Notes under the pieces: generated by a model
The model's input: only the letters and a program-made list of their open reading frames with translations
Told to the model about the DNA's origin: nothing
Databases searched by the model: none
NCBI RefSeq assembly: GCF_000285575.1
Contig: NZ_HE611050.1
Span: forward strand, 679,471 to 743,470
Length of the DNA: 64,000 nt
Direction of reading: 5' to 3'
Origin: Clostridium senegalense JC122
Lineage (GTDB): Bacteria; Bacillota; Clostridia; Clostridiales; Clostridiaceae
In this document: piece by piece, positions 16,171 to 25,940 of the stretch
Numbering within the stretch: the stretch's first letter is position 1
How the letters are laid out: every line of letters starts with the position of its first letter
Position numbers and translations under genes: made by a program

Positions 16171-17886
16171 TCACATTTTTTCATAAGGTATCCATATTTG
16201 AAATTTGGTACCTTTCCCCAAATTACTTTCAACTTGTATATTTGCATCAAACTTTAATGCTATATGTTTAACTATAGCCAATCCTAATCCTGTTCCTCCA
16301 CTGGACCTTGATCTGTCTTTATCTACACGATAGAATCTTTCAAATAATCGTGGTAAATGTTCACTAGCTATTCCAACTCCATCATCTTCTACTTCAATTA
16401 TGCATCCATTTTTTTCATTCTTAGTTCTTATTACCACATTATTTCCCTCTGAATATTTTATTGCATTATCAACTAAATTTATTATCATTTGTTTTAGTTT
16501 ATCTTTTTCTGCCACAACTATATTTAATTGATTAATTTCCATATTTAAATTCATATTTTTTGTTTGAGCAAAATTTTTCATAAGTTCATAAACATTTTCT
16601 ATTACAACATTTACATCTACTTGTTCTAATTTTAAATCTATCTGTCTTTCTATATCTGATAAAATCAATATATCTGATATTAATGTTGTTAATCTATCAC
16701 TTTCTTCTTCTATAATTCCTAAAAATTTATTTCTTGTTTCTTCATCTTCTACATATTTCAAAGTCTCTGTAAATCCTTTTATAGAAGTAAGTGGTGTTTT
16801 TAATTCATGGGATACATTTGCTACAAATTCACTTCTTACATTCTCTAACCTTTTTACATCGGTGACATCTTGTATTACTGCAACTTTTCCAATATGTTGA
16901 CTTCTATTTATGATTTCAGCAGTTCTCACTCTAAGGTATGTCTCATTTGAAATTTCTATTTTTATTTCCTTATAATTTTTATCTAAATCTTCAAATAACA
17001 TATTCATGTCAAAATCTTTACATATATTATTTATGTTCTCTCCTATAACATCTCTGTCTATATTAAATATTTTTTTAGTATATGCATTGAGCATTATAAC
17101 TTTATTATTTATATCTATAGCAATTAATCCACTATCCATACTTTGTAGTATTGCTGAAAGTCTATTTTGTTTTTCTTTAACTTCATTTAACGTGAATTCC
17201 AATTTATTAGCCATTCCATTAAAGCATTGCCCTAGCTTGCCAATTTCATCATTTGTAGTTATTTTTACTCTTCTATCTAATTCTCCATCTGCAATCATTG
17301 ATGTTATCTTTTGAAGGTCACTTATAGGTTTTGCTATTACATAAGAAAGTTTAGATGCTATCCATACGGAAAAAATCAATGTTGTAATTACAAGTGCTAC
17401 ATATAATGCTATATATGCTCTATCAACATTTTCCACTATTTTATCTAACCTTGATATCCTTACTATATGATTTTCGTATTTTTTAGCATAATATATTGTG
17501 TCTGAATTTAAATGATTACTCCTTCTTATCAAAAAACTTTCACCATATTTATAAGCCCTATTAACTTCTTCTTTTTTGTCATAATTGTTATCTTTTACTG
17601 AATCATAAATTAAAGTTAAATCATTTTTTAAAATTGTTACTCTTATTTCTTCATTTTCTAGTTCTCTAATAAAATCTATCTTATCCTTTTCCCTTATATC
17701 TCTTTCTATTAATCCATTTATGGCATTGGCATATATTTTAAAAGTTTCTTTTGCATTTTCCTGCCTTTGATAATCTAAAACATTTAAAAACAATATAGTA
17801 ACTAATATTAATACTGAAACTATAGCTCCAAGTATAAAAACTGTTATTTTTCTTTTCATAGATCCATTAGATTTCATTTTTTTCAT
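16171..17886 (-). CDS. PhoR/WalK-like sensor histidine kinase, 571 aa
   Basis: Seen in order: membrane segment near residues 12-35, an extracytoplasmic part of about 120 residues, a second membrane segment near 156-178, HAMP, PAS, then HisKA with VSHELKTPLTSIKG (phospho-His). The HATPase domain follows (NLVDNAIKYS, DDGVGI, FERFYRVDKDRS, GGTGLGLAIVKH). The start overlaps the regulator gene by 20 bases, indicating translational coupling. Domain order fits PhoR or WalK; with no phosphate or cell-wall genes adjacent, the stimulus cannot be assigned. Confidence 0.93.
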   Translation of the reverse strand: MKKMKSNGSMKRKITVFILGAIVSVLILVTILFLNVLDYQRQENAKETFKIYANAINGLIERDIREKDKIDFIRELENEEIRVTILKNDLTLIYDSVKDNNYDKKEEVNRAYKYGESFLIRRSNHLNSDTIYYAKKYENHIVRISRLDKIVENVDRAYIALYVALVITTLIFSVWIASKLSYVIAKPISDLQKITSMIADGELDRRVKITTNDEIGKLGQCFNGMANKLEFTLNEVKEKQNRLSAILQSMDSGLIAIDINNKVIMLNAYTKKIFNIDRDVIGENINNICKDFDMNMLFEDLDKNYKEIKIEISNETYLRVRTAEIINRSQHIGKVAVIQDVTDVKRLENVRSEFVANVSHELKTPLTSIKGFTETLKYVEDEETRNKFLGIIEEESDRLTTLISDILILSDIERQIDLKLEQVDVNVVIENVYELMKNFAQTKNMNLNMEINQLNIVVAEKDKLKQMIINLVDNAIKYSEGNNVVIRTKNEKNGCIIEVEDDGVGIASEHLPRLFERFYRVDKDRSRSSGGTGLGLAIVKHIALKFDANIQVESNLGKGTKFQIWIPYEKM

Positions 17887-18571
17887 AATTAAATCTATAT
17901 CCTATTCCTCTTATAGTTTGAATATATTTAGGATTTTTATCATCTTTCTCTATCTTCTGTCTTAAGTGTCTTATATGAACATCTACTGTTCTAGTTTCTC
18001 CAACATATTCATAACCCCAAATTTTATCAAGTAACACCTCTCTAGTTACTACCTTACCTTCATTTTTTATAAGAATCTCAAGCAACTCAAATTCTTTAAG
18101 AGTTAATTCAATTCTTTGTCCATCTATTTTTACTTCATGCTTATCAAAATTAATAGTAATATTATCAAATTTAAAATTAGAATTATCCTTCTTGCTTCCT
18201 GTTCGTCTTAATATAGCTTTTACTCTAGCAACTAATTCTCTTACTGAAAATGGTTTAGTAATATAATCATCTGCACCTAATTCTAATCCTAATATTTTAT
18301 CTATTTCTTCACCTTTAGCAGTTATCATTATTATAGGTATTTCACAAATTTCTGGATCTTTTCTAATAATCCTACATACCTCTAATCCATCAATTCCAGG
18401 TAACATAAGATCTAATAATATTAAGTCTGGGTGATTTTCTTTTACATATTTCAATGCTAAATCACCAGTGTTAGCTGTAATTACATTACAACCTTCCTTT
18501 TTTAAATTAAATTTTATAAGTTCTAATATATGTTCTTCATCATCAACAACTAAAATTTTTTTTTCCGCCAT
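17867..18571 (-). CDS. OmpR/PhoB-family response regulator, 234 aa
   Basis: Seen: receiver domain with VVDDEEH and phospho-acceptor LILLDLMLPG, the conserved Lys in DYITKPF, then a winged-helix output domain (ELTLKEFELLEILIKNEGKVVTREVLLDKIWG, split here only for reading). Role: DNA-binding partner of the kinase downstream. The ATG at 18571 is the only usable start, since an in-frame TGA lies just upstream. The SD is set apart from it by a hairpin (see 18572-18616). It follows pgeF and may be coupled to it. Confidence 0.94.
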   Translation of the reverse strand: MAEKKILVVDDEEHILELIKFNLKKEGCNVITANTGDLALKYVKENHPDLILLDLMLPGIDGLEVCRIIRKDPEICEIPIIMITAKGEEIDKILGLELGADDYITKPFSVRELVARVKAILRRTGSKKDNSNFKFDNITINFDKHEVKIDGQRIELTLKEFELLEILIKNEGKVVTREVLLDKIWGYEYVGETRTVDVHIRHLRQKIEKDDKNPKYIQTIRGIGYRFNYEKNEI

Positions 18572-18616
18572 AAAATTGCTATTTCATATATACAAATGAA
18601 AATAGCCTACCCTCCC
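18572..18616 (-). promoter_or_regulatory. SD separated from the start codon by a hairpin
   Basis: On the minus strand GGGAGGG (18616-18610) is followed by a 10-bp stem with one bulge (arms 18606-18596 and 18587-18578), then six bases and the regulator ATG. Folding leaves about nine bases between SD and ATG, an ideal distance; unfolded it is about 38. The same bases encode the last residues of pgeF, so upstream translation would melt the hairpin. Confidence 0.5.
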
Positions 18617-19298
18617 TCTCATCTATTTTTCTATAAGAGTATAATTTATACTTCTTACAGCAATAAGTACAAAGTTTAATTGTATTTATATTTTCTTTTT
18701 TCACTCCTATTAAATCCAATTGAGTAAAAAATGCATTTTTCTAAATCTAAATATCTTCCTTGATTTATATTTATGTTTTTATAAATATCTACCTCTTTAA
18801 ATTTTTCAATAAGTTCCTCACTAACTTCATAACAACATGATCTGTTATGTGGTCCTATATATACATTTAAATCTTTAGGATTTATATTATAATCTTTTAT
18901 CATCTTATTTATAGTTTTTAATACTATTTTTTCATATGTACCTTTCCACCCACTATGTATAGCAGCTATAACTTTCTCTTTATTATCTACAATAATAACA
19001 GGAACACAATCAGCTGTAAATATCCCTATTCCTATATTTTTTTGTTAGTTATAATACTATCTCCATCTAATCCTTTTATAGATTTTTCATTATAACTATA
19101 TATTATATCACTATGAATTTGATTTAAGTATTCTAAATTATCTAACTTGAAAAATTTCTTTACTTTATCTAAATTTTCTAAACCTACTTTTAAATTTTTA
19201 TTTAAATTTAATCCTTGTTTTGCAGTGGAAAATATTATTTCTGCACAGTCATTTTGAAAAGCTAAGAATTCATAACCATTCATATTTTTAATTTCCAT
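18579..19298 (-). pseudogene. pgeF: purine nucleoside phosphorylase/laccase-domain protein (YlmD/YfiH), two frameshifts
   Basis: Seen: three consecutive frames form one 239-residue protein. Conserved family motifs are LNQIHSD, TADCVPV, AIHSGWKGT, IGPHNRSCCYEV, LCTYC and YSYRK-REGRLFSFV. The frame is lost at an A7 run (forward 19037-19043, one base short) and shifts back at a run at 18726-18731 (one base long). Family knowledge: these zinc proteins act on purine nucleosides, and the gene sits after ylmC and sigG as in B. subtilis. All catalytic motifs survive, so the lesions may be sequencing errors. Confidence 0.82.
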
Positions 19299-19387
19299 TT
19301 TATCTTCCCCCTTTTTCTAAAAACTATAAAACTATATTAAAATAAAATACATTCAAATTACGTATTGAGTTTAAATTCCCATATATA

Positions 19388-19424
19388 AAAATAAAACACT
19401 ACAAAAATTATAGTGTTTTATTTT
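19388..19424 (-). terminator. terminator overlapping the end of nrdR
   Basis: AAAATAAAACACTA pairs with TAGTGTTTTATTTT (14 bp). The nrdR stop at 19418-19420 lies in one arm, and T-rich sequence follows on the minus strand. Confidence 0.8.
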
Positions 19425-19873
19425 AAATTTCTTAATTTATCAATTTCCTGAATAAAAGTATCTATATCATCAAACTGCCTATATACAGATGCAAATCTAA
19501 CATATGCAACTTCATCTATATACTTTAATTTTTCAAGAACCATTTCTCCCAATTCTTCGGATTTTATTTCTACCATCATTTTATTATTTAAACTTTTCTC
19601 TATATCATTAGCTATATCTTCTATAATAGCCCTTGTTACTGGTCTCTTTTGACAAGCAGTAACTATACCTCTTATTAACTTTTCTCTATTAAAAAATTCC
19701 CTATGTTGGCCTCTTTTAATTACTAATATAGGCATTTCTTCTATTTTTTCATATGTAGTATACCTTTTATTACAAGAAAGACATTCTCTTCTTCTTCTTA
19801 TAGCCAAATTATCCTCAGTTGATCTAGAATCTACAACTTTACTGTCTTCGCTACTACAAAATGGACATCTCAC
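19418..19873 (-). CDS. nrdR: transcriptional repressor NrdR
   Basis: Role: ATP/dATP-sensing repressor of ribonucleotide reductase genes. Seen: N-terminal zinc ribbon CPFCSSEDSKVVDSR with CLSCNKRYTTYE completing the four Cys, then the ATP-cone domain (VIKRGQHREFFNREKL). 151 aa, the usual length. The start is a GTG with AGGAAAG about 13 bases upstream. It lies between ylmC and pgeF; no ribonucleotide reductase gene is in the window. Confidence 0.97.
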   Translation of the reverse strand: MRCPFCSSEDSKVVDSRSTEDNLAIRRRRECLSCNKRYTTYEKIEEMPILVIKRGQHREFFNREKLIRGIVTACQKRPVTRAIIEDIANDIEKSLNNKMMVEIKSEELGEMVLEKLKYIDEVAYVRFASVYRQFDDIDTFIQEIDKLRNLK

Positions 19874-19961
19874 ATCAATTCACTACTTTCCTAAAGAATT
19901 TATTATATTCTTATTATACACATATTAAAATAAATTTCTATAAAATTTTTATAAATTTATT

Positions 19962-20222
19962 TTATTCATCAAAACTTATTATCCCATCACCATCAATTAA
20001 TATTACATCCAATCCTATTTTCCTTATCTTTTCCCAAGGTATTTCTATATCAGTATTTTTCATAAACCATCCAGTTTTTTGAGTAGGAAGTACTATTGAT
20101 GTTACTCTATACTCATCACAATTTATTCTCAAATCCTTTATAAAGCCTAGTTTAGCTCCAGTGTTTATATCTATTACCTCCATCATTTTCAAGCTATTTA
20201 TAGCATACATTGAATTTTCCAT
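19962..20222 (-). CDS. ylmC: YlmC/YmxH family PRC-barrel sporulation-associated protein
   Basis: Seen: 86 aa, a single PRC-barrel-like fold (EVIDINTGAKLGFIKDLRIN, then IEIPWEKIRKIGLDVILID). SD GGAGTGGGAG precedes the ATG. Family knowledge: a small protein next to sigG in sporulating Firmicutes; exact role unknown. Position between sigG and nrdR/pgeF matches B. subtilis sigG-ylmA-ylmC-ylmD. Confidence 0.87.
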   Translation of the reverse strand: MENSMYAINSLKMMEVIDINTGAKLGFIKDLRINCDEYRVTSIVLPTQKTGWFMKNTDIEIPWEKIRKIGLDVILIDGDGIISFDE

Positions 20223-20275
20223 TTATCTCCCACTCCTTTATTTAGTGCTTTATTTAAATTAATAACTTCTATAGA

Positions 20276-20372
20276 GAAACAGGCTCAGATTTAAATTTAT
20301 TCACTAATTTTATTTATTATTAAACTCTAAGTAATTTGGAGCATGTTTCACTATTTTAGATATCCAAGTTTT
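20276..20372. repeat. second copy of the spoIVA-upstream block, with its own inverted repeat
   Basis: Contains ATTTAAATTTATTCA at 20288 and TCCAAGTTTT at 20363, as at 9191-9291. An 11-base inverted repeat (GAAACAGGCTC at 20276, GAGCATGTTTC at 20339, one mismatch) encloses the first motif. It lies upstream of ylmC and downstream of sigG. Confidence 0.35.
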
Positions 20373-20466
20373 GTAATGTACAAATTTTATAATTTAAAAT
20401 CTATACTAGCTAGCTTGTACTATTTATATGTTAATAAGAAAATTTATATTACATTTTATAAAAAAA

Positions 20467-20486
20467 TAGAGCCTTTTTAGGCTCTA
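20467..20486 (-). terminator. terminator overlapping the sigG stop codon
   Basis: TAGAGCCT pairs with AGGCTCTA around a TTTT loop, followed on the minus strand by seven T. The TAG stop (20484-20486) is part of the stem. Confidence 0.88.
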
Positions 20487-21257
20487 AACGTATTTTCTCA
20501 TATGTTTTAATGCTGTTTTTTCTAATCTTGATACTTGAGCTTGAGATATTCCAATTTCATCTGCTACTTCCATTTGAGTTCTACCATCAAAAAATCTTAA
20601 ATTTAATATTAATTTTTCTCTATCAGTCAACTTCTTCATTGCTTCTTTTATAGATATATTTTCAAGCCAACTATCATCTAAATTTTTACTATCACTTACT
20701 TGATCCATAACATAAATGGCATCTCCTCCATCATGATAAATCGGTTCAAATAATGAAACTGGATCTTGGATAGCATCTAAAGCAAAGACCACCTCTTCTT
20801 TAGGTATCTCTAATTCTTTAGCTATTTGAGATACTGTAGGTTCCTTATTATCTTTATTTACTAGTCTATCTCTAACTTGGAGTGCCTTGTATGCAATATC
20901 TCTAAGAGATCTACTAACTCTAATTGAGTTATTATCCCTTAAATACCTCCTAATTTCTCCAATAATCATAGGCACAGCATAAGTAGAAAATTTTACATTT
21001 TGACTTAAGTCAAAGTTATCAATTGCTTTTATAAGACCTATGCACCCAACTTGGAATAAATCATCTACATTTTCACCTCTGTTATTAAATCTTTGTATAA
21101 CACTAAGAACTAATCTTAAATTGCCTTTGATAAATTTTTCTCTACAACTATCATCTCCATTTTGCATTTTAAAAAGTAGTTCTCTCATCTCCTTTTCTTT
21201 TAATACTGGCAATTTCGATGTATTTACTCCACATATTTCTACTTTGTTTATTATCAT
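20484..21257 (-). CDS. sigG: RNA polymerase sporulation sigma factor SigG
   Basis: Role: late forespore-specific sigma factor. Seen: 257 aa. N-terminal VEICGVNTSKLPVL typical of SigG, region 2 (NLRLVLSVIQRF, DDLFQVGCIGLIKAIDNFD), region 3, and region 4 (LILNLRFFDGRTQMEVADEIGISQAQVSRLEKTAL). It follows sigE as in B. subtilis. An SD is only weakly visible (AAGGG about 13 bases upstream), which may mean low translation until needed. Confidence 0.97.
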   Translation of the reverse strand: MIINKVEICGVNTSKLPVLKEKEMRELLFKMQNGDDSCREKFIKGNLRLVLSVIQRFNNRGENVDDLFQVGCIGLIKAIDNFDLSQNVKFSTYAVPMIIGEIRRYLRDNNSIRVSRSLRDIAYKALQVRDRLVNKDNKEPTVSQIAKELEIPKEEVVFALDAIQDPVSLFEPIYHDGGDAIYVMDQVSDSKNLDDSWLENISIKEAMKKLTDREKLILNLRFFDGRTQMEVADEIGISQAQVSRLEKTALKHMRKYV

Positions 21258-21333
21258 AAGGTCATCATTCCCTTCAGAGTAATTGCATTTTAATTATTTC
21301 CTGATGTAATAATTTTTATACTCGGGACAAACC

Positions 21334-22059
21334 TTATAACATTTTATTAATTTCTTTTTTTAATCTTTTTATTATTCTTTTTTCAAGTCTAGATATATAA
21401 GACTGTGATATTCCTAGCATATCAGCAACTTCCTTTTGTGTTTTTTCATTACATCCATTTAATCCAAATCTTAATTCTACAATTTCTTTTTCTCTATCAT
21501 TTAATCTATCCATTGCCAATAACAATAATTGTTTATCCACTTCATCTTCTATAAGGTTATATACAATATCATTTTCAGTACCTAAAATATCTGATAACAA
21601 TAATTCATTCCCATCCCAATCTATATTTAGTGGTTCATAAAAAGATATTTCTGTCTTTATTTTACTATTTCTTCTTAAATACATTAAAATTTCATTCTCT
21701 ATGCATCTAGATGCATATGTAGCAAGCTTTATTTTTTTTTCTGGGTCAAAAGTATTTACAGCTTTAATAAGCCCTATAGTTCCAACTGAAATTAGATCTT
21801 CAACATTAACTCCTGTATTTTCAAATTTCCTTGCTATATAAACAACCAGTCTCAAGTTTCTTTCTATTAAAGTCGCTCTTATATTTTCATCTCCACCTAC
21901 TAATTGTTTTACCAATTCCTCTTCTTCTTCCTTGGTAAGCGGTGGTGGTAATGCATCACTTCCCCCTATATAATAAATATTATTTTTAAAAAATTTAAAC
22001 TTACCTAAAAAACTACTTACCTTTTCAACAATCCTTTTTAAAAACATCTTTAAGTTCAA
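21334..22059 (-). CDS. sigE: RNA polymerase sporulation sigma factor SigE (pro-sigma-E)
   Basis: Role: early mother-cell sigma factor. Seen: 241 aa with an N-terminal pro-sequence of about 27 residues, cut in the family by SpoIIGA, before [13 protein letters not shown]. Region 2 is [34 protein letters not shown] and region 4 is [37 protein letters not shown] (each quoted only in part elsewhere). The start is a TTG with GGAGGGG upstream; an ATG four codons later is an alternative. The processing protease gene spoIIGA is immediately upstream. Confidence 0.97.
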   Translation of the reverse strand: MNLKMFLKRIVEKVSSFLGKFKFFKNNIYYIGGSDALPPPLTKEEEEELVKQLVGGDENIRATLIERNLRLVVYIARKFENTGVNVEDLISVGTIGLIKAVNTFDPEKKIKLATYASRCIENEILMYLRRNSKIKTEISFYEPLNIDWDGNELLLSDILGTENDIVYNLIEDEVDKQLLLLAMDRLNDREKEIVELRFGLNGCNEKTQKEVADMLGISQSYISRLEKRIIKRLKKEINKML

Positions 22060-22075
22060 AAATACCCCTCCTCTA

Positions 22076-22863
22076 TTAAACTAAAATTCCCCTTGGCAAT
22101 AATGCACCATAATCTTTGCTGTAGCTTAATTGATTATCACAGTATGCTAAAATTACTTCTTTAGTTATTTTTTGTCCATTTTCATTAATGGTTACACTGT
22201 CTGGCTTAAACCCTTGCAATTTCCCTAAATTACCATTTACCACCGAATAGGTTATTGAATATTTTATATAATCTTTTATATCTACCCCCTCTAATATATT
22301 TTTTTGAACTACTATAACTGGCAAATTTGTTATAGGCTCCCTAAGTTCATTTCCTGTATCTAAAAAACCTTTAAATTTTATTTTTTTTCTTTTATCAATA
22401 CATCTACATCATATATATACTGATGCATTAACTTTCTATCCTTTATATAAAAAACTAATCTATCAATAATTAAATAAATAACCATTACTGATAAAGCTAA
22501 TTTTTTATAATTAAATTTAAATATATAATTATTGATACCTTTATTGCCTATCGAAAAATAAAATGTAGTCCCTGCTAAAACCATAGAATATCCTATATAA
22601 ATTAAAGTTCCTTTCAAGTAAAATTTTTTATTATTGGTACAAATTAAAATCATTAGAAATGCAACTAAAACACTTGTTATTTTATTATTTAAAAATCTCA
22701 GTGCTGGGAATATTATGACAATTACATATAAACTCCCTAAAAATGCAGCTAATATCTGTCGTTTTAAAGTACATCGTTTTTTAATCGTACGAAATGTTAT
22801 TTGAAGTAGAAATAAATTCACTAAAAAGTTTTCTAATATTAGTTCATCTAAATACAAAACCAA
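22076..22863 (-). pseudogene. spoIIGA: sigma-E processing peptidase SpoIIGA, one frameshift
   Basis: Role: membrane aspartic protease that activates pro-sigma-E. Seen: the first 161 residues hold five membrane segments (YLDELILENFLVNLFLLQ onward). After VLIKEKK the frame stops, but in the next frame the protein continues with KFKGFLDTGNELREPI, containing the catalytic D-T-G, and runs to ALLPRGILV. The break is an A8 run (forward 22381-22388) where one more A restores a protein of about 262 aa. Sporulation would fail without it, yet sigE, sigG and spoIVA are intact, so a sequencing error or slippage is likely. Confidence 0.88.
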
Positions 22864-23093
22864 ATTTACTCACTCCTTTATACTTATTATACATATATAT
22901 AGTGGTAAATTTTGTAAAAACTCACAACTGTATTTTTCTATATTAATTGTCTTTTTCGTCAAATTGCATAATATTTTCACTTTTTCCTTTATCAATATAT
23001 ACAAAGTCTCTTAATATAATCAAAAAAATAGTAACTTCTTAAACTTATATGGGAATAAAAAATAATTAATCTTTTGTTAATATAGGCATAAAA

Positions 23094-23121
23094 AAAAGAA
23101 GAAACTTTAGTTTCTTCTTTT
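23094..23121 (-). terminator. terminator after ftsZ
   Basis: AAAAGAAGAAAC pairs with GTTTCTTCTTTT (12 bp, 4-base loop), with T-rich sequence following on the minus strand, 29 bases after the ftsZ stop. It separates ftsAZ from spoIIGA-sigE. Confidence 0.85.
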
Positions 23122-23149
23122 CTTATTTATATTATATTATTTTCTTATA

Positions 23150-24289
23150 TTATCTTCCACTTCTTCTTAGCCAAGTTGGAACTGAATAATCTAATTCTGG
23201 TTCTTCTACAGTTTTTGTAGCTGCAGCCTCTTCTTCTTGTTGTTGTGGTGGTTGCATTTGACTATTTATTACCCCTCTAGATGGCATTTCAGTTCTATTT
23301 GCTTGCTGTTGAGTTGGAGATGGTTTTGATGCTTCATCTAATTCAAATCCTGTTGCTATAACAGTAATTCTTATTTCGTCATTTAAACTTTCATCAATAA
23401 CTGCACCAAATATAATATTAGCATCTGGATCTGCTTCTTCTTGAACTATTTGTGCTGCTTCATTTATCTCTAGTAATGATAAATCTGCTCCACCTGTAAT
23501 ATTCAATAATACACCTGTTGCTCCGACAATTGATGTTTCTAATAAAGGACTAGATATAGCCTCTCTAGTAGCTTCTTGCGCCCTATTATCGCCGTTTCCA
23601 TATCCAACACCCATGTGTGCAAGACCTTTGTCTAACATTATTGTACTAATATCAGCAAAATCTAAATTAATTATTCCAGGTATTGTTATTAAGTCAGATA
23701 TACCTTGAACACCTTGTCTTAAAACATCATCTGCTTTTCTAAAAGAATCAACTAAAGTAGTTTTCTTATCTACCATAGTTAAAAGTCTTTCATTTGGAAT
23801 TGTAACTAATGTATCTACAGATTCCTTAAGAGCCTTAATACCTTGTTCTGCATGTAACATTCTTTTTCTGCCTTCAAATGAAAATGGCTTTGTTACAACA
23901 CCAACTGTTAATATTCCCATAGACTTTGCTATTTCTGCTACAACTGGAGCTGCACCAGTTCCTGTTCCTCCACCCATTCCGGCAGTTATGAACACCATGT
24001 CTGCACCTTTTAGCAATTGAATTATTTCTTCCTTACTTTCTTCTGCTGCTTTTCTTCCAATCTCTGGATTAGCACCAGCTCCTAGTCCTCTAGTAAGTTT
24101 TTCTCCTAATTGTATCTTTTCTGTAGCTCTTGATAATGCTAACGCTTGTTTATCAGTGTTAATTCCTATAAACTCAACATTTTTCAAGCCTTCCTCTATC
24201 ATTCTATTTACAGCGTTGTTTCCTCCGCCTCCACATCCAATAACCTTTATATTGCATAACTCCCTGTCTTGAACATCAAAATCTAGCAC
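23150..24289 (-). CDS. ftsZ: cell-division GTPase FtsZ
   Basis: Role: tubulin-like ring protein of cell division. Seen: 379 aa. Nucleotide-binding [13 protein letters not shown] at the N-terminus, the tubulin signature [17 protein letters not shown], and NLDFADI. A Gln-rich linker follows, then the conserved C-terminal peptide [11 protein letters not shown] that binds FtsA. The start is a GTG with GGAGGTAGT upstream. It is 15 bases from ftsA, in one operon. Confidence 0.98.
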   Translation of the reverse strand: MLDFDVQDRELCNIKVIGCGGGGNNAVNRMIEEGLKNVEFIGINTDKQALALSRATEKIQLGEKLTRGLGAGANPEIGRKAAEESKEEIIQLLKGADMVFITAGMGGGTGTGAAPVVAEIAKSMGILTVGVVTKPFSFEGRKRMLHAEQGIKALKESVDTLVTIPNERLLTMVDKKTTLVDSFRKADDVLRQGVQGISDLITIPGIINLDFADISTIMLDKGLAHMGVGYGNGDNRAQEATREAISSPLLETSIVGATGVLLNITGGADLSLLEINEAAQIVQEEADPDANIIFGAVIDESLNDEIRITVIATGFELDEASKPSPTQQQANRTEMPSRGVINSQMQPPQQQEEEAAATKTVEEPELDYSVPTWLRRSGR

Positions 24290-24304
24290 AATACTACCTC
24301 CTCA

Positions 24305-25558
24305 TTAGAAAAAATCTGATAAAAACGCTTTAAATTTGGATAAAAATTTAATGTCATCCTTATTCTTCTTTAATTGTTCATCTTTTTGAATTACTACTTT
24401 ATTATCTGCTTCTTTTTCAATATCATTGTTTAATTGTAAAGACAATTCCTTTATTATTCCTGTTGCTATTGTGTAGATTGGATTTGCAACTCCTACATAT
24501 GAAGGCGTAACTACTCTACATTCTTTTTCTACCACTTTTTCAATCAAATCAGTTATTCCTCTATAAAGCGAAACACCTCCACCACATAAAACAACAGTTT
24601 TAATTTGATTATAATATCCAGAATCAACCAAAACTTCTTTGATTAACTTGATTATCTCTTTAACTCTTTCATAAATTACTTCCACTAACATAACATAGTC
24701 TATTTCTATAGTTTGTCCATCTTTTAAAGAATAAATCTTTATTTTTTCCCCATTATCGATGTTTTCTTTATAAATACGTCCACTTTTTATCTTTAAGCTT
24801 TCAGCATCATCTTTAGAAATCTTTAAACAAATAGCTATATCATTCGTTATAGTATCTCCGCCTAGACCAATGCTTGCAACATATTCTAATTTATTTTTTT
24901 TATATATTACAACATCTGATGTTTCTGCTCCAATATCTATAATTGCTACTCCATCTTGTACATCAGTTTCACTTAATGTATCTTTGCATACACCTAAACA
25001 ATCAACTGTAAATCCTAAAATTTTAATACCTATGTCTTCCACCGGTTTTTTATAAAGATTCACAATTTCTTTAGATGCAACTATTACCTGTGAAACCACC
25101 TCCAAATTTTTTCCTAACAACCCTAGAGGATTATTTATGTTACCAACATCATTTATCTTAAATTCTAAAAGATTTATTTTTAGAACCTCTTTATTGGTAG
25201 ATTGTTTAACCTCTAGTCTTATTAACTCTTTTAGATTTTCAATATCTTCACTGGTTATCTCTCTATCTTGGGAAGATAAAGTCAATATCTCTCTTTTTTC
25301 AATTACTTCACATAAAGATACCGGTATAGATATATACACACCATGTATATTAGTATTGATAATATTTCCTAGCTGGGTTACTACATCTTTGATTGCATTG
25401 GATGTATTTTCAAAATCTGAAACTCCAGATTTTTTCACACCATTACATTTGCTTGTAGTTACACCTAGAACCTGAAGCTTTCCTGCACTATCTAAATTTC
25501 CAACTACACCGCATATTTTTGATGCACCAATGTCTATTCCAACTATGTAATTGTTCAC
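24305..25558 (-). CDS. ftsA: cell-division protein FtsA
   Basis: Role: actin-like membrane tether for FtsZ. Seen: 417 aa. VGIDIGASKICGVVG (phosphate 1), an SHS2-type insertion domain, AIIDIGAETSDVVIY (phosphate 2), VVLCGGGVSLYRGI (adenosine motif), and a C-terminal amphipathic tail (FLSKFKAFLSDFF) for membrane binding. The start is a GTG with GGGGGG eight bases upstream. It is the first gene of the ftsAZ operon. Confidence 0.93.
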   Translation of the reverse strand: MNNYIVGIDIGASKICGVVGNLDSAGKLQVLGVTTSKCNGVKKSGVSDFENTSNAIKDVVTQLGNIINTNIHGVYISIPVSLCEVIEKREILTLSSQDREITSEDIENLKELIRLEVKQSTNKEVLKINLLEFKINDVGNINNPLGLLGKNLEVVSQVIVASKEIVNLYKKPVEDIGIKILGFTVDCLGVCKDTLSETDVQDGVAIIDIGAETSDVVIYKKNKLEYVASIGLGGDTITNDIAICLKISKDDAESLKIKSGRIYKENIDNGEKIKIYSLKDGQTIEIDYVMLVEVIYERVKEIIKLIKEVLVDSGYYNQIKTVVLCGGGVSLYRGITDLIEKVVEKECRVVTPSYVGVANPIYTIATGIIKELSLQLNNDIEKEADNKVVIQKDEQLKKNKDDIKFLSKFKAFLSDFF

Positions 25559-25922
25559 TTAAATTACCCCCCTTTTAAGAGAAGCTTCAAAAGTACATAT
25601 TCAACAAGAAATCCTCTTTTCCTTTAATCTTAATTAACTTTTTATAAAATGTTTATATATAAATATAAACATCCTATTTTCAGTATAATTGCTTTACAAG
25701 TAAAATGCAATATTTCACTTTAATACTAATTAATTAAATTTTTGTTTTTAATCCTTAATTATAGAATAAAATTTTTAATTTAAAAAACTTAGTATATTTC
25801 CAAGGAAAATCACCAAAATTAAAGAATATTTAATCTTTATCACACTTAAAATTATATCCTTAATATATAATAAGTTCAATTAAAAATTTACATTTTTTTC
25901 ATGTTAAAAGAGAACACATTAA
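25559..25922. other. 364-bp gap between ftsA and aroE
   Basis: AT-rich with no plausible gene. It contains the aroE terminator arm at its right end and presumably the ftsAZ promoter. Confidence 0.6.
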
Positions 25923-25940
25923 TTATGTGTTCTCTTTTAA
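25904..25940 (-). terminator. 16-bp terminator whose loop holds the aroE stop codon
   Basis: TTAAAAGAGAACACAT pairs perfectly with ATGTGTTCTCTTTTAA around a short loop containing most of the aroE stop (25923-25925). T-rich sequence follows on the minus strand. Confidence 0.85.
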
